In this document: piece after piece, positions 6,245 through 15,399 of the stretch
How the letters are laid out: every line of letters begins with the position of its first letter
Position numbering within the stretch: the first letter of the stretch is position 1
DNA from: an uncultured Clostridium sp.
GTDB lineage: Bacteria > Bacillota > Clostridia > TANB77 > CAG-508
Assembly (NCBI GenBank): GCA_947575745.1
Contig: CANPOS010000020.1
Location: 1-37,356, forward strand
Direction: 5' to 3'
DNA: 37,356 nt
Notes under the pieces: generated by a model
The model's database searches: none
What the model was told of the DNA's origin: nothing
What the model saw: the letters and a program-made list of their open reading frames with translations, nothing else
Program-made: the position numbers and the translations under genes

Positions 6245-6316
6245 GAGAGTATCGAAAAAGTTGTGTAAATAAATCCTTCCGTGATAAAATAAAAAATATC
6301 AAGGAGGGATTTTTCT

Positions 6317-7540
6317 ATGGGGAAAAAAGTAGAAAAAGAAAAAAATGAACTAGTAGAAGAGTTTTTTAGAAGAAATGATCCCAAAGACATTAAGTCAATG
6401 AGTGACATGTATGCAGCATGGAAAGACTTCTTTGCCCCTGCTTTTCAACAATTACTCGATGCGGAAATGGATGCGAAAATGGGATATTCTAAAAATGAAA
6501 GAACGGACAGTGAAAATTATCGAAATGGATACTATCCACAAAGGACTGTTTCAACGGAAATGGGAGAAATACCTGTAAAAGTACCAAGAGATAGGAAAGG
6601 AGAAATAGAATCAGAACTAGTACCAAAATATTCAAGGACGGTAAATGGGTTTGATGAAAAAGTAATTGCGATGTATGCTCTAGGATTATCAGACAAAGAT
6701 ATTCAAGAGCAAATAAAAGAGATATTTGGGTGTAATTTATCGCCAGATATGATAAGTGATATAACAGATAAAATCATACCAGAAATACAGGAATGGCAAA
6801 AAAGGAAATTAGAAAGGGTATATCCAATCGTATTTATCGATGCAACCCATTTTCATGTGAGAGATAATGGACAAATCGTAAAGAAAGCAGCATATGTAGT
6901 ACTAGGAATAGATGAAGATGGAATGAAAAAAGTATTAACCATAACAATAGGAGAAAACGAAAGTGCAAAATATTGGATGACAGTATTAAATGAATTAAAA
7001 AATCGAGGAGTACAAGATATTTTAGTATTGTGTGCAGATGGATTAACAGGACTAAAAGAAGCAATATCAGCAATTTACCCCAAAACAGATTACCAAAGAT
7101 GTATCGTACATCAAATAAGAAATTCATTAAAGTATGTACCATATACAGACAAAAAAGAATTAGCAAGTGATTTAAAAACAGTGTATCAAGCGTCAACGGA
7201 AGAAATAGCATATACAAACTTGTTGGAACTAGATGAAAAGTGGAAAAGCAAATATCCAGGAGCAATACAGAGTTGGATAGACAATTGGGAAGTTCTTAGT
7301 GTCTTCTTCAATTTTTCAGCAGAAATACGAAAAATCATGTATACAACCAATGCGATAGAAAGCTTAAATAGTACATATAAAAGAATCAATCGAAATAGGA
7401 ATGTATTTCCAACAGATATGTCATTATTAAAAGTATTGTATCTTTCGACTAAGAAGGCCGAAAAGAAATGGTCATTTCGAGCAAAGAATTGGGATTTATG
7501 CCTATCCCAATTAAGAATAGCATATCCTGAGAGAATATAG
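6317..7540 (+). CDS. IS256-family transposase (Mutator type)
   Basis: 407 aa, full length. DDE residues are visible: Asp175 in VFIDATHFHV, Asp241 in VLCADGLTG and Glu348 in TTNAIESLNS. Family marks include GYYPQRTVSTEMGEIPVKVPRDRKG near the N-terminus, the CIVHQIRNSLKYV segment after the second Asp, and a basic C-terminus. AAGGAGGGA lies just before the ATG. Intact, so the copy is probably active or recently so. Confidence 0.96.
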   Translation: MGKKVEKEKNELVEEFFRRNDPKDIKSMSDMYAAWKDFFAPAFQQLLDAEMDAKMGYSKNERTDSENYRNGYYPQRTVSTEMGEIPVKVPRDRKGEIESELVPKYSRTVNGFDEKVIAMYALGLSDKDIQEQIKEIFGCNLSPDMISDITDKIIPEIQEWQKRKLERVYPIVFIDATHFHVRDNGQIVKKAAYVVLGIDEDGMKKVLTITIGENESAKYWMTVLNELKNRGVQDILVLCADGLTGLKEAISAIYPKTDYQRCIVHQIRNSLKYVPYTDKKELASDLKTVYQASTEEIAYTNLLELDEKWKSKYPGAIQSWIDNWEVLSVFFNFSAEIRKIMYTTNAIESLNSTYKRINRNRNVFPTDMSLLKVLYLSTKKAEKKWSFRAKNWDLCLSQLRIAYPERI

Positions 7541-7553
7541 GAGGTGCTAATGA

Positions 7554-7712
7554 ATGAATAAAATAGAAGCAATATCGTATGCACAAGTGGCATTGAAAGG
7601 ATTAAAGGAATTTGAAGTACCAATTACGCCAGCAACAATGTATGTAGAAATGGAAGCTTTAATGTATGAATATACTGGCAGACAAATATTGCAAGAAGTA
7701 AAGAAACTCTAA
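7554..7712 (+). CDS. 52-aa passenger protein inside the IS
   Basis: Starts MNKIEAISYAQVALKGLKEF and ends ILQEVKKL. A near-consensus AGGAGGTG lies 8 nt before the ATG at 7554 (the ATG at 7550 gives only three codons). It begins 13 bp after the transposase stop, so co-transcribed and probably co-translated. Unknown family; predicted small, helical, soluble. Being inside the terminal repeats it moves with the element. It may regulate transposition or be structural to the IS (inference). Confidence 0.65.
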   Translation: MNKIEAISYAQVALKGLKEFEVPITPATMYVEMEALMYEYTGRQILQEVKKL

Positions 7713-7721
7713 GGAAAAGAA

Positions 7722-7769
7722 TTAGAGGATTAGTTATCAACCCTCTAATTTACACAACATTTACAAAAT
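7722..7769 (+). terminator. IS-internal terminator and partial inner copy of the right terminus
   Basis: TTAGAGG (7722-7728) pairs with CCTCTAA (7742-7748). Immediately after, TTTACACAACATTTACAAAA (7749-7768) resembles the true right end TTTACACAACTTTTACGATA (7859-7878). The stem could end the IS transcript; the sequence similarity suggests a nested or duplicated right end. Confidence 0.5.
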
Positions 7770-7869
7770 GATTGACATTATAAAAAATGATCTGATACAA
7801 TTGAGTAAATGAAAAATTTAATATTAAAGTTTTGTTATCATTCGGAAGGAAATCCGATTTACACAACTT

Positions 7870-9759
7870 TTACGATAGGCTCCATTCTTCAAATTTTATA
7901 TTTATTGTTTCTTCAATTTCAGTTATCTTATCCTGGATTTCTTTTAACTTAATATAATCAGTACATATTTCCTCTTTTTGCATTTCCTCTTGTAACTCTT
8001 TTATCTCGTTTTCCTTTTGCTCAATTTCTTGTTCTAACTTATTTATTTTACTTTGTATTCTAGCTTTTTCTTTATTCCTAAAATAATCATTGTCAGTATT
8101 TTTCTTCTTTTCTACTTGATTTTTTCCTTTGTTTTCATTTTCAAGACTCCTATTTTCTCTGTACTCTATATATTCTTGATATGTACCGTTAAAATATACT
8201 ACACCTTCTTTTTCAAATGCAAGTATTGCATCTGCTATTTTATTTACAAAATACCTATCATGTGAAACAAATATTATACTTCCTTTATATTCTTTTAATA
8301 TATTCTCTAGGCTCTCTTTCCCCAAAATATCCATGTGATTTGTTGGCTCGTCTAATAATAGTAGATTTGCTTCTTTTTTAAATATCTTACAAAGCTGTAA
8401 ACGCACCTTTTCTCCACCAGAAAGATTTTTTATCTCCTTAAACACATCTTCTCCTGAAAATAGAAAAGTGCCAAGAAGCCTTCTTACTTCTGTTGTAGTT
8501 AGTTTAGGAAAAGCACTACTAAATTCTTCTACTACTGTATGTTTTGGATTTAAAAACTCCATTTGTTGATCAAAATACTCTTTTATAACATGATAACCGT
8601 ATTCATACTTTCCACTTACTTTTGGTAATTCTCCCATTAAAGTTTTAAGTAAAGTTGATTTTCCCTTTCCATTTTCTCCAATTATTCCAAGTTTTTGTCC
8701 TTTATATAATTCAAAAGAAACTTTAGTAATAGGATTTCCATTATATCCAATTTGTAAATCTTTAGCAGATAATACTAATTTCCCACTTTCAACTGGTATA
8801 TTAAAATTAGTATGAAATGTCCTTAAATCATATTTATTTGGTTCTTCTACTATTGTCATTTGCTCTATCTTTTTTAGCTTTGATAATGCCATTTTAGCCT
8901 TTGTTGGCTTGTACCTAAATCTATCAGCAATCTCTCTTAATCTTTTTATCTCCTTTTGTTGATATTCATAATCTTTTAGTTGTTTTTCGTAGTTTTCTCT
9001 TTTTTGTCTTTCAAAAGCCGAATAATTTCCTTTATATTCTGTTATTGATGCATACTCTATTTCGTAAACTTTGTTTACAATTTTATCCAAAAACATTCTA
9101 TCATGTGAAACAATAACAACTGCTTTTGGATAACTTTTTAGATATCCTTCTAGCCATTCAATTGTTGTTATATCTAAATGATTTGTTGGTTCATCTAGTA
9201 ATAAAATATCTGGCTTACTTAACAATAACTTCAAAAATGCAATTTTAGTTTTTTGTCCACCTGAAAATTCATTAATCTTTTTGTATTTATCTTCTTCTGT
9301 AAATCCAAATTTTTTGATAGCTATTTCATATTCTTTTTTATAAGTATATCCACCTTTTATCTCATATTCTTCTAATGCTTTACTATATTCTACTATTAGT
9401 TTATCATTACTTTCTATTTGCATCTGTTCTTGTAGCTTATTTATTTTATTTTCTAATTTTGTTATGTCTTTATATGACTTTAATATTTCTTCTAGGAAAG
9501 TACTTTCAGTATCTTCAAACTCTATTTGCTTTAAGTATCCAATTATTGGATTTCCTTGTTTATATGTCTCGAATTTGCTATCTCCTATTCCTTCTTCTAG
9601 TATGTCATTATCTATAATTGATTTTAGTAAAGTAGTTTTACCGCTTCCATTATTTCCTACTATTGCTATTTTATCCCTATCATATATATCAAAATTTATC
9701 TCTTCTAATATGGTTTCTGCACCATATGATATCGCCCCATTTACAATTCTATAATTCAT
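7870..9759 (-). CDS. ABC-F family ATPase (YdiF/Uup-like), C-terminus altered by IS insertion
   Basis: 629 aa from the ATG at 9759, behind GAGGAAGAGA; an in-frame ATG at 9813 lies in the upstream terminator and is unlikely. Two ABC domains: Walker A GNNGSGKTTLL and GENGKGKSTLL, signatures FSGGQK and LSGGEKVRLQ, Walker B LLLDEPTNHLD and LLLDEPTNHMD. A charged inter-domain linker is present and a C-terminal coiled coil; no membrane part. ABC-F proteins bind the ribosomal E site and act in translation or antibiotic protection. The IS at 6245-7882 replaced the last seven residues (EKLSNSL) by SLS and supplies a new TAA, so function is probably kept. Confidence 0.93.
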   Translation of the reverse strand: MNYRIVNGAISYGAETILEEINFDIYDRDKIAIVGNNGSGKTTLLKSIIDNDILEEGIGDSKFETYKQGNPIIGYLKQIEFEDTESTFLEEILKSYKDITKLENKINKLQEQMQIESNDKLIVEYSKALEEYEIKGGYTYKKEYEIAIKKFGFTEEDKYKKINEFSGGQKTKIAFLKLLLSKPDILLLDEPTNHLDITTIEWLEGYLKSYPKAVVIVSHDRMFLDKIVNKVYEIEYASITEYKGNYSAFERQKRENYEKQLKDYEYQQKEIKRLREIADRFRYKPTKAKMALSKLKKIEQMTIVEEPNKYDLRTFHTNFNIPVESGKLVLSAKDLQIGYNGNPITKVSFELYKGQKLGIIGENGKGKSTLLKTLMGELPKVSGKYEYGYHVIKEYFDQQMEFLNPKHTVVEEFSSAFPKLTTTEVRRLLGTFLFSGEDVFKEIKNLSGGEKVRLQLCKIFKKEANLLLLDEPTNHMDILGKESLENILKEYKGSIIFVSHDRYFVNKIADAILAFEKEGVVYFNGTYQEYIEYRENRSLENENKGKNQVEKKKNTDNDYFRNKEKARIQSKINKLEQEIEQKENEIKELQEEMQKEEICTDYIKLKEIQDKITEIEETINIKFEEWSLS

Positions 9760-9770
9760 TCTCTTCCTCA

Positions 9771-9804
9771 CAAAACAAAAAACACCCAATTGTTGTATTG
9801 GATG
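9771..9804 (-). terminator. Intrinsic terminator of rpmF
   Basis: On the minus strand CATCCAAT, a 6-nt loop, ATTGGGTG, then TTTTTTGTTTT (plus-strand 9804 down to 9771). Confidence 0.8.
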
Positions 9805-9826
9805 CTTTCTCATATTCTTATTACTA

Positions 9827-10015
9827 TTAAGCGTTTTCTTCTTCCACTTTTATAGCTGGTTTACCATTGTAGTATCCACAATTTGAACAAGCTCTGTGTG
9901 GTAATACTGGTTCATGACAATGTGAGCAAGTCGCAATACTTGGTTTTTCTACTTTCCATGTAGATCTTCTTAATCCTGTTCTCGCTTTTGACCATCTTCT
10001 TTTTGGTTGTGCCAT
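9827..10015 (-). CDS. rpmF: 50S ribosomal protein L32
   Basis: 62 aa, typical length. N-terminus MAQPKRRWSKARTGLRRSTW is the L32 signature; zinc ribbon cysteines Cys30, Cys33, Cys43 and Cys46 (CSHC ... CSNC), i.e. the zinc-containing C+ form. Strong AGGAGGTAATTTGAA ribosome region. Many Firmicutes have a DUF177/YceD gene directly upstream; here there is none, and rpmF has its own promoter and terminator. Confidence 0.97.
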   Translation of the reverse strand: MAQPKRRWSKARTGLRRSTWKVEKPSIATCSHCHEPVLPHRACSNCGYYNGKPAIKVEEENA

Positions 10016-10081
10016 TTCAAATTACCTCCTTTTTATTACGACATTATATATTTTTTCTATTGATTACAGTCATATTTTAGT

Positions 10082-10110
10082 ATTATACTAGAAAAATGTT
10101 CATTTGTCAA
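10082..10110 (-). promoter_or_regulatory. Consensus sigma-A promoter of rpmF
   Basis: On the minus strand TTGACA (10110-10105), 17-bp spacer, TATAAT (10087-10082). Both hexamers are perfect, fitting a highly expressed ribosomal protein gene. Confidence 0.9.
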
Positions 10111-10137
10111 TACCCATAATAGAAAATTTTTAGCCTT

Positions 10138-10162
10138 AAAGGGCGATTAACTATCGCCCTTT
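10138..10162 (-). terminator. Hairpin terminator after pyk
   Basis: AAAGGGCGAT (10138-10147) and ATCGCCCTTT (10153-10162), a perfect 10-bp stem with a 5-nt loop just downstream of the pyk stop. The following T tract on the minus strand is interrupted, so termination strength is uncertain. Confidence 0.65.
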
Positions 10163-10172
10163 CTCATACTTA

Positions 10173-11603
10173 TTATATTTCTATTACTCCTCCTATTGTT
10201 TTGCTTGATTTACGAGTTGGAAGAATTGTAGAGCCACCCGCGATTACTACTCTATCTCCTTTTTCTACATATCCATCTTTTTCTAGTTTTTCTAATCCAA
10301 TTTCTAGTAAATCATTTATTGTCTTTTGCTCTGGAAGTAGTATTGGGAATACATTCCAAATTAAAGCTAATTGATTGTATGTTTCTTCATTTGATGTTAC
10401 TGCAAATACTGGACATTTTATTCCAAGTCCTGAAAGGTATCTCGCTGTATTTCCTGTATTTGTATATGCAACAACTGCTTTTGCATTAATTTTCTTTGCA
10501 ATTCTACATACTGTATAATTAACATTATATTCTAAATCGTCTGTTTCAACCTTTTGATATTTATTGTTGAATCTCTCCCAATATTTAATTTCTTTTTCTA
10601 TTGTTTCAGATATATTTACCATTGTTTGAACACATTCTAATGGATATTCTCCCATAGCACATTCCCCAGAAAGCATTATTGCTCCTGTTCTATCATATAT
10701 AGCATTTGCAACGTCACTAACTTCTGCTCTTGTTGGTCTTGGGCTATGTGTCATAGATTCAAGCATTTGTGTTGCTGTTATAACTGCTTTTCCTTTTCTA
10801 TTACACATTTTTATTATATCTTTTTGAGCTATTGGAACTTTATAATATGGTATTTCAACGCCTAAGTCCCCTCTTGCAACCATAATTCCTGCTGAATTAT
10901 CTATTATTTCTTCTATATTGTCTAAACCTTCTTGGTTTTCTATCTTACAGATAATTTTTATGTCCTTTCCTCCATTTTCATCTAATACCTTTCTAACTGC
11001 AAGTACGTCTTCTTTATTTCTTACAAATGAAGCTGCAACATAATCAAATTTTGCCTTTGCTCCATCTATTAAGTCTTGAATATCTTTATCTTTTAATGCG
11101 GGTAAATTTAGGTGAATTCCAGGAATATTCACACTCTTTCTATTTCCAAGTTTTCCACCATTTATTACTTCACAAATGATATCCTTACCTTTAATCTCTT
11201 TAACCTTTAACTCAATTAGTCCGTCGTCTATAAGCACACTTGTTCCTATACTTAAGTCTTCATATAGTTTTTTATATGTTACAGAAGTTTTAGTATTATC
11301 TCCTGTAATATCTTCATTTACAAGTGTAAATATATTTCCTTTTTCCAAAATTACTGGAGCATTGTCAAGCATTCCAGTTCTTACTTCTGGTCCTTGCATG
11401 TCTAATAATAAAGCTACTGGTTTTTCTACTTTTTTCTTTGCTTCAAAAAATTTCATAACCTTATCTTTTTGCTCTGGATAGCTACCATGTGAGAAATTTA
11501 TTCTTACTACATCCATACCAGCTTCCATTAATTCAACTAGTTTATCTTCACTAGCTGGACCAATTGTACATACGATTTTTGTTTTTCTTAAATAATTGTT
11601 CAT
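10173..11603 (-). CDS. pyk: Pyruvate kinase
   Basis: 476 aa: converts phosphoenolpyruvate and ADP to pyruvate and ATP in glycolysis. N-terminal RKTKIVCTIGPAS and MDVVRINFSHG; active-site block IMVARGDLGVEIP; substrate lysine in IICKIENQEGL; KAVITATQMLESM and RPTRAEVSDVANA. It ends at the usual ~475-aa C-domain without the extra PEP-utiliser domain of some Bacillus enzymes. GGAAGGAAAGAGA precedes the ATG. Divergent from dapA; monocistronic by the hairpin downstream. Confidence 0.97.
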   Translation of the reverse strand: MNNYLRKTKIVCTIGPASEDKLVELMEAGMDVVRINFSHGSYPEQKDKVMKFFEAKKKVEKPVALLLDMQGPEVRTGMLDNAPVILEKGNIFTLVNEDITGDNTKTSVTYKKLYEDLSIGTSVLIDDGLIELKVKEIKGKDIICEVINGGKLGNRKSVNIPGIHLNLPALKDKDIQDLIDGAKAKFDYVAASFVRNKEDVLAVRKVLDENGGKDIKIICKIENQEGLDNIEEIIDNSAGIMVARGDLGVEIPYYKVPIAQKDIIKMCNRKGKAVITATQMLESMTHSPRPTRAEVSDVANAIYDRTGAIMLSGECAMGEYPLECVQTMVNISETIEKEIKYWERFNNKYQKVETDDLEYNVNYTVCRIAKKINAKAVVAYTNTGNTARYLSGLGIKCPVFAVTSNEETYNQLALIWNVFPILLPEQKTINDLLEIGLEKLEKDGYVEKGDRVVIAGGSTILPTRKSSKTIGGVIEI

Positions 11604-11687
11604 TCTCTTTCCTTCCTTCTATCTTAAAAAATTTCTAATATAGTATAACACAATTAATATGATTTGTATACTTTTTTTTGCATTTAC

Positions 11688-11716
11688 TTGTCATTTTTTA
11701 TTCTATGACATATAAT
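11688..11716 (+). promoter_or_regulatory. Sigma-A promoter of dapA
   Basis: TTGTCA (11688-11693), 17-bp spacer, TATAAT (11711-11716), 60 bp before the dapA ATG. The leader is too short for a lysine riboswitch and I see no T-box. Confidence 0.8.
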
Positions 11717-11775
11717 AATATAATGACAGAAAAATATTAATATATTTTCTATTTAAAATATTTTTGGAGGTACAT

Positions 11776-12660
11776 ATGAAAACTCCTTTATTTTTAGGCT
11801 GTGGTACAGCCATCGCAACACCTTTTAATGAAACTGGTGTTAATTTTGAAGAGTTTAGAAACCTCATTGAATTTCAAATCTCTGAAGGGATTGATGCTCT
11901 TATTGTTTGTGGAACAACTGGAGAATCTGCAACAATGTCACTAGCAGAAAAAAAAGAAACAATCAAATTTGCAATTGATGTTGTAAACAAAAGAATTCCA
12001 GTAATTGCAGGTACTGGCTCAAATAATACTTCTTCTGCAATAGAAATGTCAAAATATGCTGAAAGTGTAGGTGCAGATGGACTGTTAGTAGTTACGCCAT
12101 ACTATAATAAAGCTACTCAATCAGGTTTAATAGCTCATTTTAAAGCTATCGCAGAAAGCGTTAAAATTCCAATAATTGTTTATAGTGTTCAATCAAGAAC
12201 TGGTGTAAATATTGCACCTGAAACATGCTTAGAACTTTCAAAAATTCCAAATATTGTTGCAATAAAAGAGGCAAGTGGCAATCTCTCTCAAGTAGCTTCT
12301 ATTGCAAATCTTTGTCGTAATAATCTATACATTTATAGCGGAAATGACGATCAAACAGTCCCAATGCTTTCACTTGGAGCATGTGGTGTAATTTCTGTTT
12401 TATCAAATATCGCACCCAAAGTAACTTCTAAAATGGTTCATGATTTTCTAAATGGAAATATAGAAGAAGCAAGAAAAGTTCAATTAGATGCAATACCTTT
12501 AATTGATGCACTATTTTGTGAAGTAAATCCAATCCCTGTTAAAGAAGCTTTAAACATAATGGGCTATAACTTTGGAACACCACGCCTTCCTCTAACAAAA
12601 CTAACAGAAAAAAATAGAGAAAAACTAAAAAATGAAATGGAAAATTTTGGTATAATTTAG
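11776..12660 (+). CDS. dapA: 4-hydroxy-tetrahydrodipicolinate synthase
   Basis: 294 aa from the ATG at 11776 behind GGAGG; the in-frame TTG at 11764 overlaps that ribosome site and is not the start. Condenses pyruvate with aspartate semialdehyde for DAP, lysine and spore dipicolinate. Schiff-base lysine Lys164 in VAIKEASGN, Tyr136 and Arg141 in the catalytic block, and CGTTGESAT near residue 45. The usual YNVPxRTG block reads YSVQSRTG here, two substitutions next to the catalytic tyrosine, so a related aldolase of the DapA/NanA superfamily is a less likely alternative. It is not in a lysine operon; neighbours are pyk and a palindromic element. Confidence 0.9.
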   Translation: MKTPLFLGCGTAIATPFNETGVNFEEFRNLIEFQISEGIDALIVCGTTGESATMSLAEKKETIKFAIDVVNKRIPVIAGTGSNNTSSAIEMSKYAESVGADGLLVVTPYYNKATQSGLIAHFKAIAESVKIPIIVYSVQSRTGVNIAPETCLELSKIPNIVAIKEASGNLSQVASIANLCRNNLYIYSGNDDQTVPMLSLGACGVISVLSNIAPKVTSKMVHDFLNGNIEEARKVQLDAIPLIDALFCEVNPIPVKEALNIMGYNFGTPRLPLTKLTEKNREKLKNEMENFGII

Positions 12661-12666
12661 TTAAGA

Positions 12667-12806
12667 TAAAAAAAAGATATAAATAATTTTATGCAGTTCT
12701 GCGTAGTATGGGAGCGAACGTATAAACTGTTCGAGCTTGCTCGTTACAGTTTATAGTAAGACGACCAACAAAGAACAAGTAAAATTCATTTATATCTTTT
12801 TTTATT
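12667..12806. repeat. Palindromic intergenic element A with conserved core (shared with 32148-32285)
   Basis: Outer arms pair over ~23 bp (AAAAAAGATATAAAT left of the core with ATTTATATCTTTTTT right of it, one mismatch). The core 12693-12717 (GCAGTTCTGCGTAGTATGGG then AGCGA) and 12759-12780 (AGACGACCAAC then AAAGAACAAGT) match element B at 24 of 25 and 21 of 22 bases. Between them is a hairpin (ATAAACTGT/ACAGTTTAT) whose sequence differs from B but keeps pairing. It lies between convergent dapA and the pilus operon. Structured RNA or mobile repeat; family unknown to me. Confidence 0.75.
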
Positions 12807-12857
12807 ACAATTAGAATAGTACATATTATTTTTATACTAATTAAATTAAAAATTTTG

Positions 12858-12890
12858 AGCAGTTCGATTTTTCGAACTGCTTTATTTTTT
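12858..12890. terminator. Terminator at the end of the pilus operon
   Basis: AGCAGTTCGA (12858-12867), loop TTTT, TCGAACTGCT (12872-12881), with T-rich sequence on both strands. Lies directly after the pilC stop. Confidence 0.8.
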
Positions 12891-12894
12891 CTTT

Positions 12895-14248
12895 TTAGTT
12901 TAGTCCATAAGCAGACAATAGCCATCCACCCATGTAAACCTCTAAGCATGGTACTAATACGACTAGTACAAAGAATATTAAGATTATACCAACTAATATA
13001 TAAACTATTTGTGGTAAAGCTTTCATTGTCTTATTTAATAAGTTGTCTATATCAATTTGCATATATTCAACCAATTTCTCCATCATCTCTGATAAGTCAG
13101 TACTCATACCTATTTTTAACATTTCTGTCATCATTGGAGAAGCAAGTTTTGATCTCTCAAATGGCTCTATCCAAGATTGTCCTATTAAAATATTATTAAT
13201 TGATGCTTCCATTATTGATAACATAACTAAGTTTTTTGTAACATTTTTACCTACATCTAATGCATCCTGTATTCTCATACCATTTTTTAAATTTAATAGC
13301 ATGGCTCTCATTACTCTTGAAAAGTCTATTGCAAATATCAATTGTCCAAATATTGGCATTGTGTATTTAAAGTAATGGAAATTATATTTTCCTTTCGACG
13401 TATTTACATACCATATTATAGCAGCAATTACTCCTCCTATAAATACTGTTGGAATATACCAATAAGCTATTATCCAATTTACTACATTTGAAAACCATAT
13501 ACTTATTGCTGGCAATGTTGCACTTGAACCCATTGTTTCATATAGATTTGATATTGCTGGTAATGCAACTATTGTACCTATAATTAACATTAGAAATAGA
13601 AAAGCAAATTGGGCTATATTTGGTATCAATATTCCTCTTAATGTTCTATTAATATTATCAGTTTCCTCTAAGTATTGTACTGCCTGTTCTAAAGCTGTTG
13701 TTAGGTTTCCTGACAATTCTCCAACCTTTACCATATTTATATATAAATATGGGAATATATCTTCATAATATTCCATTGTAGAGTACATATTTTCTCCGAG
13801 CTTCAACTCCTGCTAGTATATCTTCAAGTACCCCTTTGAAACTATAATTTTCTGTACTATCTATTATAGTATTTAATGCGTGAATATTATTGAAATTTGC
13901 TTTCTTCAATAAATAGAAATTTTGTGTAAATACTATAATATCCCTTGAAGTTATTCTTTCTGATTTGGTTATATTATGATATATTTTATCAAAATATGTT
14001 GTTTTAGGTTTTCCTCTGTTTAATAGTATATTTGTAGTATCAACATCTTTTAATATATCTCCAACGCCTTTTGGATTCTTTCTTACAGCCCTTTTCGATT
14101 TAGCTCTTTGAAGTGACTTATCTACATTTATTGGAAATAAATTATTTCTTTTTAGTCTTTTAATTGCAGCATATTTACTGCTTTCTTCAATTGTATTTGT
14201 TACCACAATGCCATTTTCTGTTATTGCTTTATATCTATATATAGGCAT
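12895..14248 (-). CDS. pilC: Type IV pilus inner-membrane platform protein PilC, +1 shift at CGGA
   Basis: Two frames together give a 450-aa PilC/GspF protein. Frame 1 (14248 to the CGG at 13798, 150 residues) carries the N-terminus MPIYRYKAITENG and the first F-domain; its zero frame ends within 11 more codons. Frame 2 continues to 12895 with IFPYLYINMVKVGELSGNLT, three hydrophobic segments and a second F-domain. Reading CGGA (13795-13798) as one glycine gives GVEAGENMY, the family's VExG motif. Last gene of the pilus operon, behind pilT. AAAGGAGGGG ribosome site. Could be a true frameshift mutation, but six other genes here break identically. Confidence 0.88.
13795..13798 (-). other. CGGA +1 frameshift site in pilC
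   Basis: Codon 151 in the zero frame is CGG followed by A (minus strand GCT CGG AGA). Shifted reading GCT C GGA GAA gives Ala-Gly-Glu and the family's conserved sequence. Confidence 0.85.
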
Positions 14249-14266
14249 TTATTTCCCCTCCTTTGT

Positions 14267-15373
14267 TTAAAATCTTTTGTCCTTTTTTATTTTCATTTGC
14301 ATTATTGTTCTATTTAATATTTCTACATTCTTTTCATCTATTTGTGCTTTAGCTTGATCCAATGTTACTCTATCTTCTACAAATAAAGTTGCAAGTGAAT
14401 TAATTAAGCTTACATTTCCTTTGTCTTGATTACTTTGTATAGCATCTTCTATTTCTGCATTTGCAAGTTTTTCTTTTCTTATTAAACCTGCAACAGTATT
14501 ATCTACTACCATTACTTCTGGAACAAGAACTAATCCTTCTCCTGTACCTTGTATTAACCTTTGTGATAAAACAAGTTTTAATAATGATGCTAACAAATAC
14601 TTTATACTTGCTTGATCTCTTATATCATAGAAGTTTATCATTCTATCCAAAGTTTCAGCACATGATTTAGTATGAAGTGTTCCTATTACTAAGTGTCCAG
14701 ATTCTGCAGTTTCTATTGCCGCATCCATTGTTTCTTTATCTCTTATCTCTCCTATAACTACTATATCACAGTCTTCTCTTAAAGAGTTTTTAACTCCATC
14801 ACTATATGAAAGAGAATCCTTTCCAAGCCCCACTTCTTTTTGTACTATGACAGATTGTTTTGATGTATGTCTATACTCTACTGGATTTTCAAGTGTTAAT
14901 ATTTTTTTATTACTATGTTCATTTATTTCATTTACTAAAGCATTTAATGTTGTAGTTTTTCCTGAATTGGTTTTTCCTGTTACTAATATTAATCCTTGTG
15001 GTTGATTTATAACTGATCTTACCACATCTGGTATTCCTAGAGATTCATAATTAGGAAGTTCATTTTTTACTAATCTTAAAGTAAATGTAGGGACATCATT
15101 TGAATATGATACATTTACCCTAAGTCTTAACCCGTCTTGCTCAAACGACATATCTAATTTTTTGGTTTTATTAAATATATTGTCTTTATCTACATTTCCT
15201 CTTATAAAGTAATCATATATATCATTCATGTCGTCTTCATTTAAAACATCTGCTGACTTTATCTCAACTAACTGTCTTATAATTCTTAGCATTGGCTTCA
15301 ATCCACATATTAAATGTACATCTGATGCATCTCTTTCTTTAGCTTCTTGTAAAATTTTCTCTATCTGAACCAT
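14267..15373 (-). CDS. pilT: Type IV pilus retraction ATPase PilT
   Basis: 368 aa, hexameric AAA-like secretion ATPase that depolymerises pili. N-domain ASDVHLICGLKPMLRI; Walker A VTGKTNSGKTTTLN at ~131-144 (GPTGSGKS in most PilT, so two loop residues differ but Lys139 is kept); Asp box and Walker B IVVIGEIRDKETMDAA at ~205-219; His box GHLVIGTLHT at ~226-235. It sits between pilB and pilC, 26 bp and 18 bp from its neighbours. A retraction ATPase implies dynamic pili (twitching or DNA uptake) rather than static pseudopili. Confidence 0.93.
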   Translation of the reverse strand: MVQIEKILQEAKERDASDVHLICGLKPMLRIIRQLVEIKSADVLNEDDMNDIYDYFIRGNVDKDNIFNKTKKLDMSFEQDGLRLRVNVSYSNDVPTFTLRLVKNELPNYESLGIPDVVRSVINQPQGLILVTGKTNSGKTTTLNALVNEINEHSNKKILTLENPVEYRHTSKQSVIVQKEVGLGKDSLSYSDGVKNSLREDCDIVVIGEIRDKETMDAAIETAESGHLVIGTLHTKSCAETLDRMINFYDIRDQASIKYLLASLLKLVLSQRLIQGTGEGLVLVPEVMVVDNTVAGLIRKEKLANAEIEDAIQSNQDKGNVSLINSLATLFVEDRVTLDQAKAQIDEKNVEILNRTIMQMKIKKDKRF

Positions 15374-15399
15374 TGCTTTCTTTCCTCCTAATTTTTATC

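Larger units (their letters stand above)
6245..7882 (+). mobile_element. IS256-family insertion sequence, 1,638 bp
   Basis: Bounded by CATTCTTC direct repeats (6237-6244 and 7883-7890, 8 bp). Termini are 26-bp inverted repeats with 23 matches: GAGAGTATCG at 6245 versus GAGCCTATCG read inward from 7882, each continuing AAAAGTTGTGTAAAT after one variable base. It contains a transposase (6317-7540), a 52-aa second gene (7554-7712), and an internal partial copy of the right terminus near 7749-7769. This is longer than a typical single-gene IS256 element (~1.3-1.4 kb). Confidence 0.92.

Noticed and set aside
6834..7623. Long minus-strand frames opposite the transposase and its downstream gene
   Set aside because: Leucine-rich shadow translations of the coding strand with no ribosome site or homology.
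11604..11775. Lysine riboswitch or T-box upstream of dapA
   Set aside because: A consensus promoter leaves a leader of only ~55 nt, with no conserved T-box or riboswitch sequence.
13763..14248. Random frameshift mutation in pilC alone
   Set aside because: On its own this would be the default view, but the same CGGA break occurs in six other genes including essential ones, so a common cause is far more likely.
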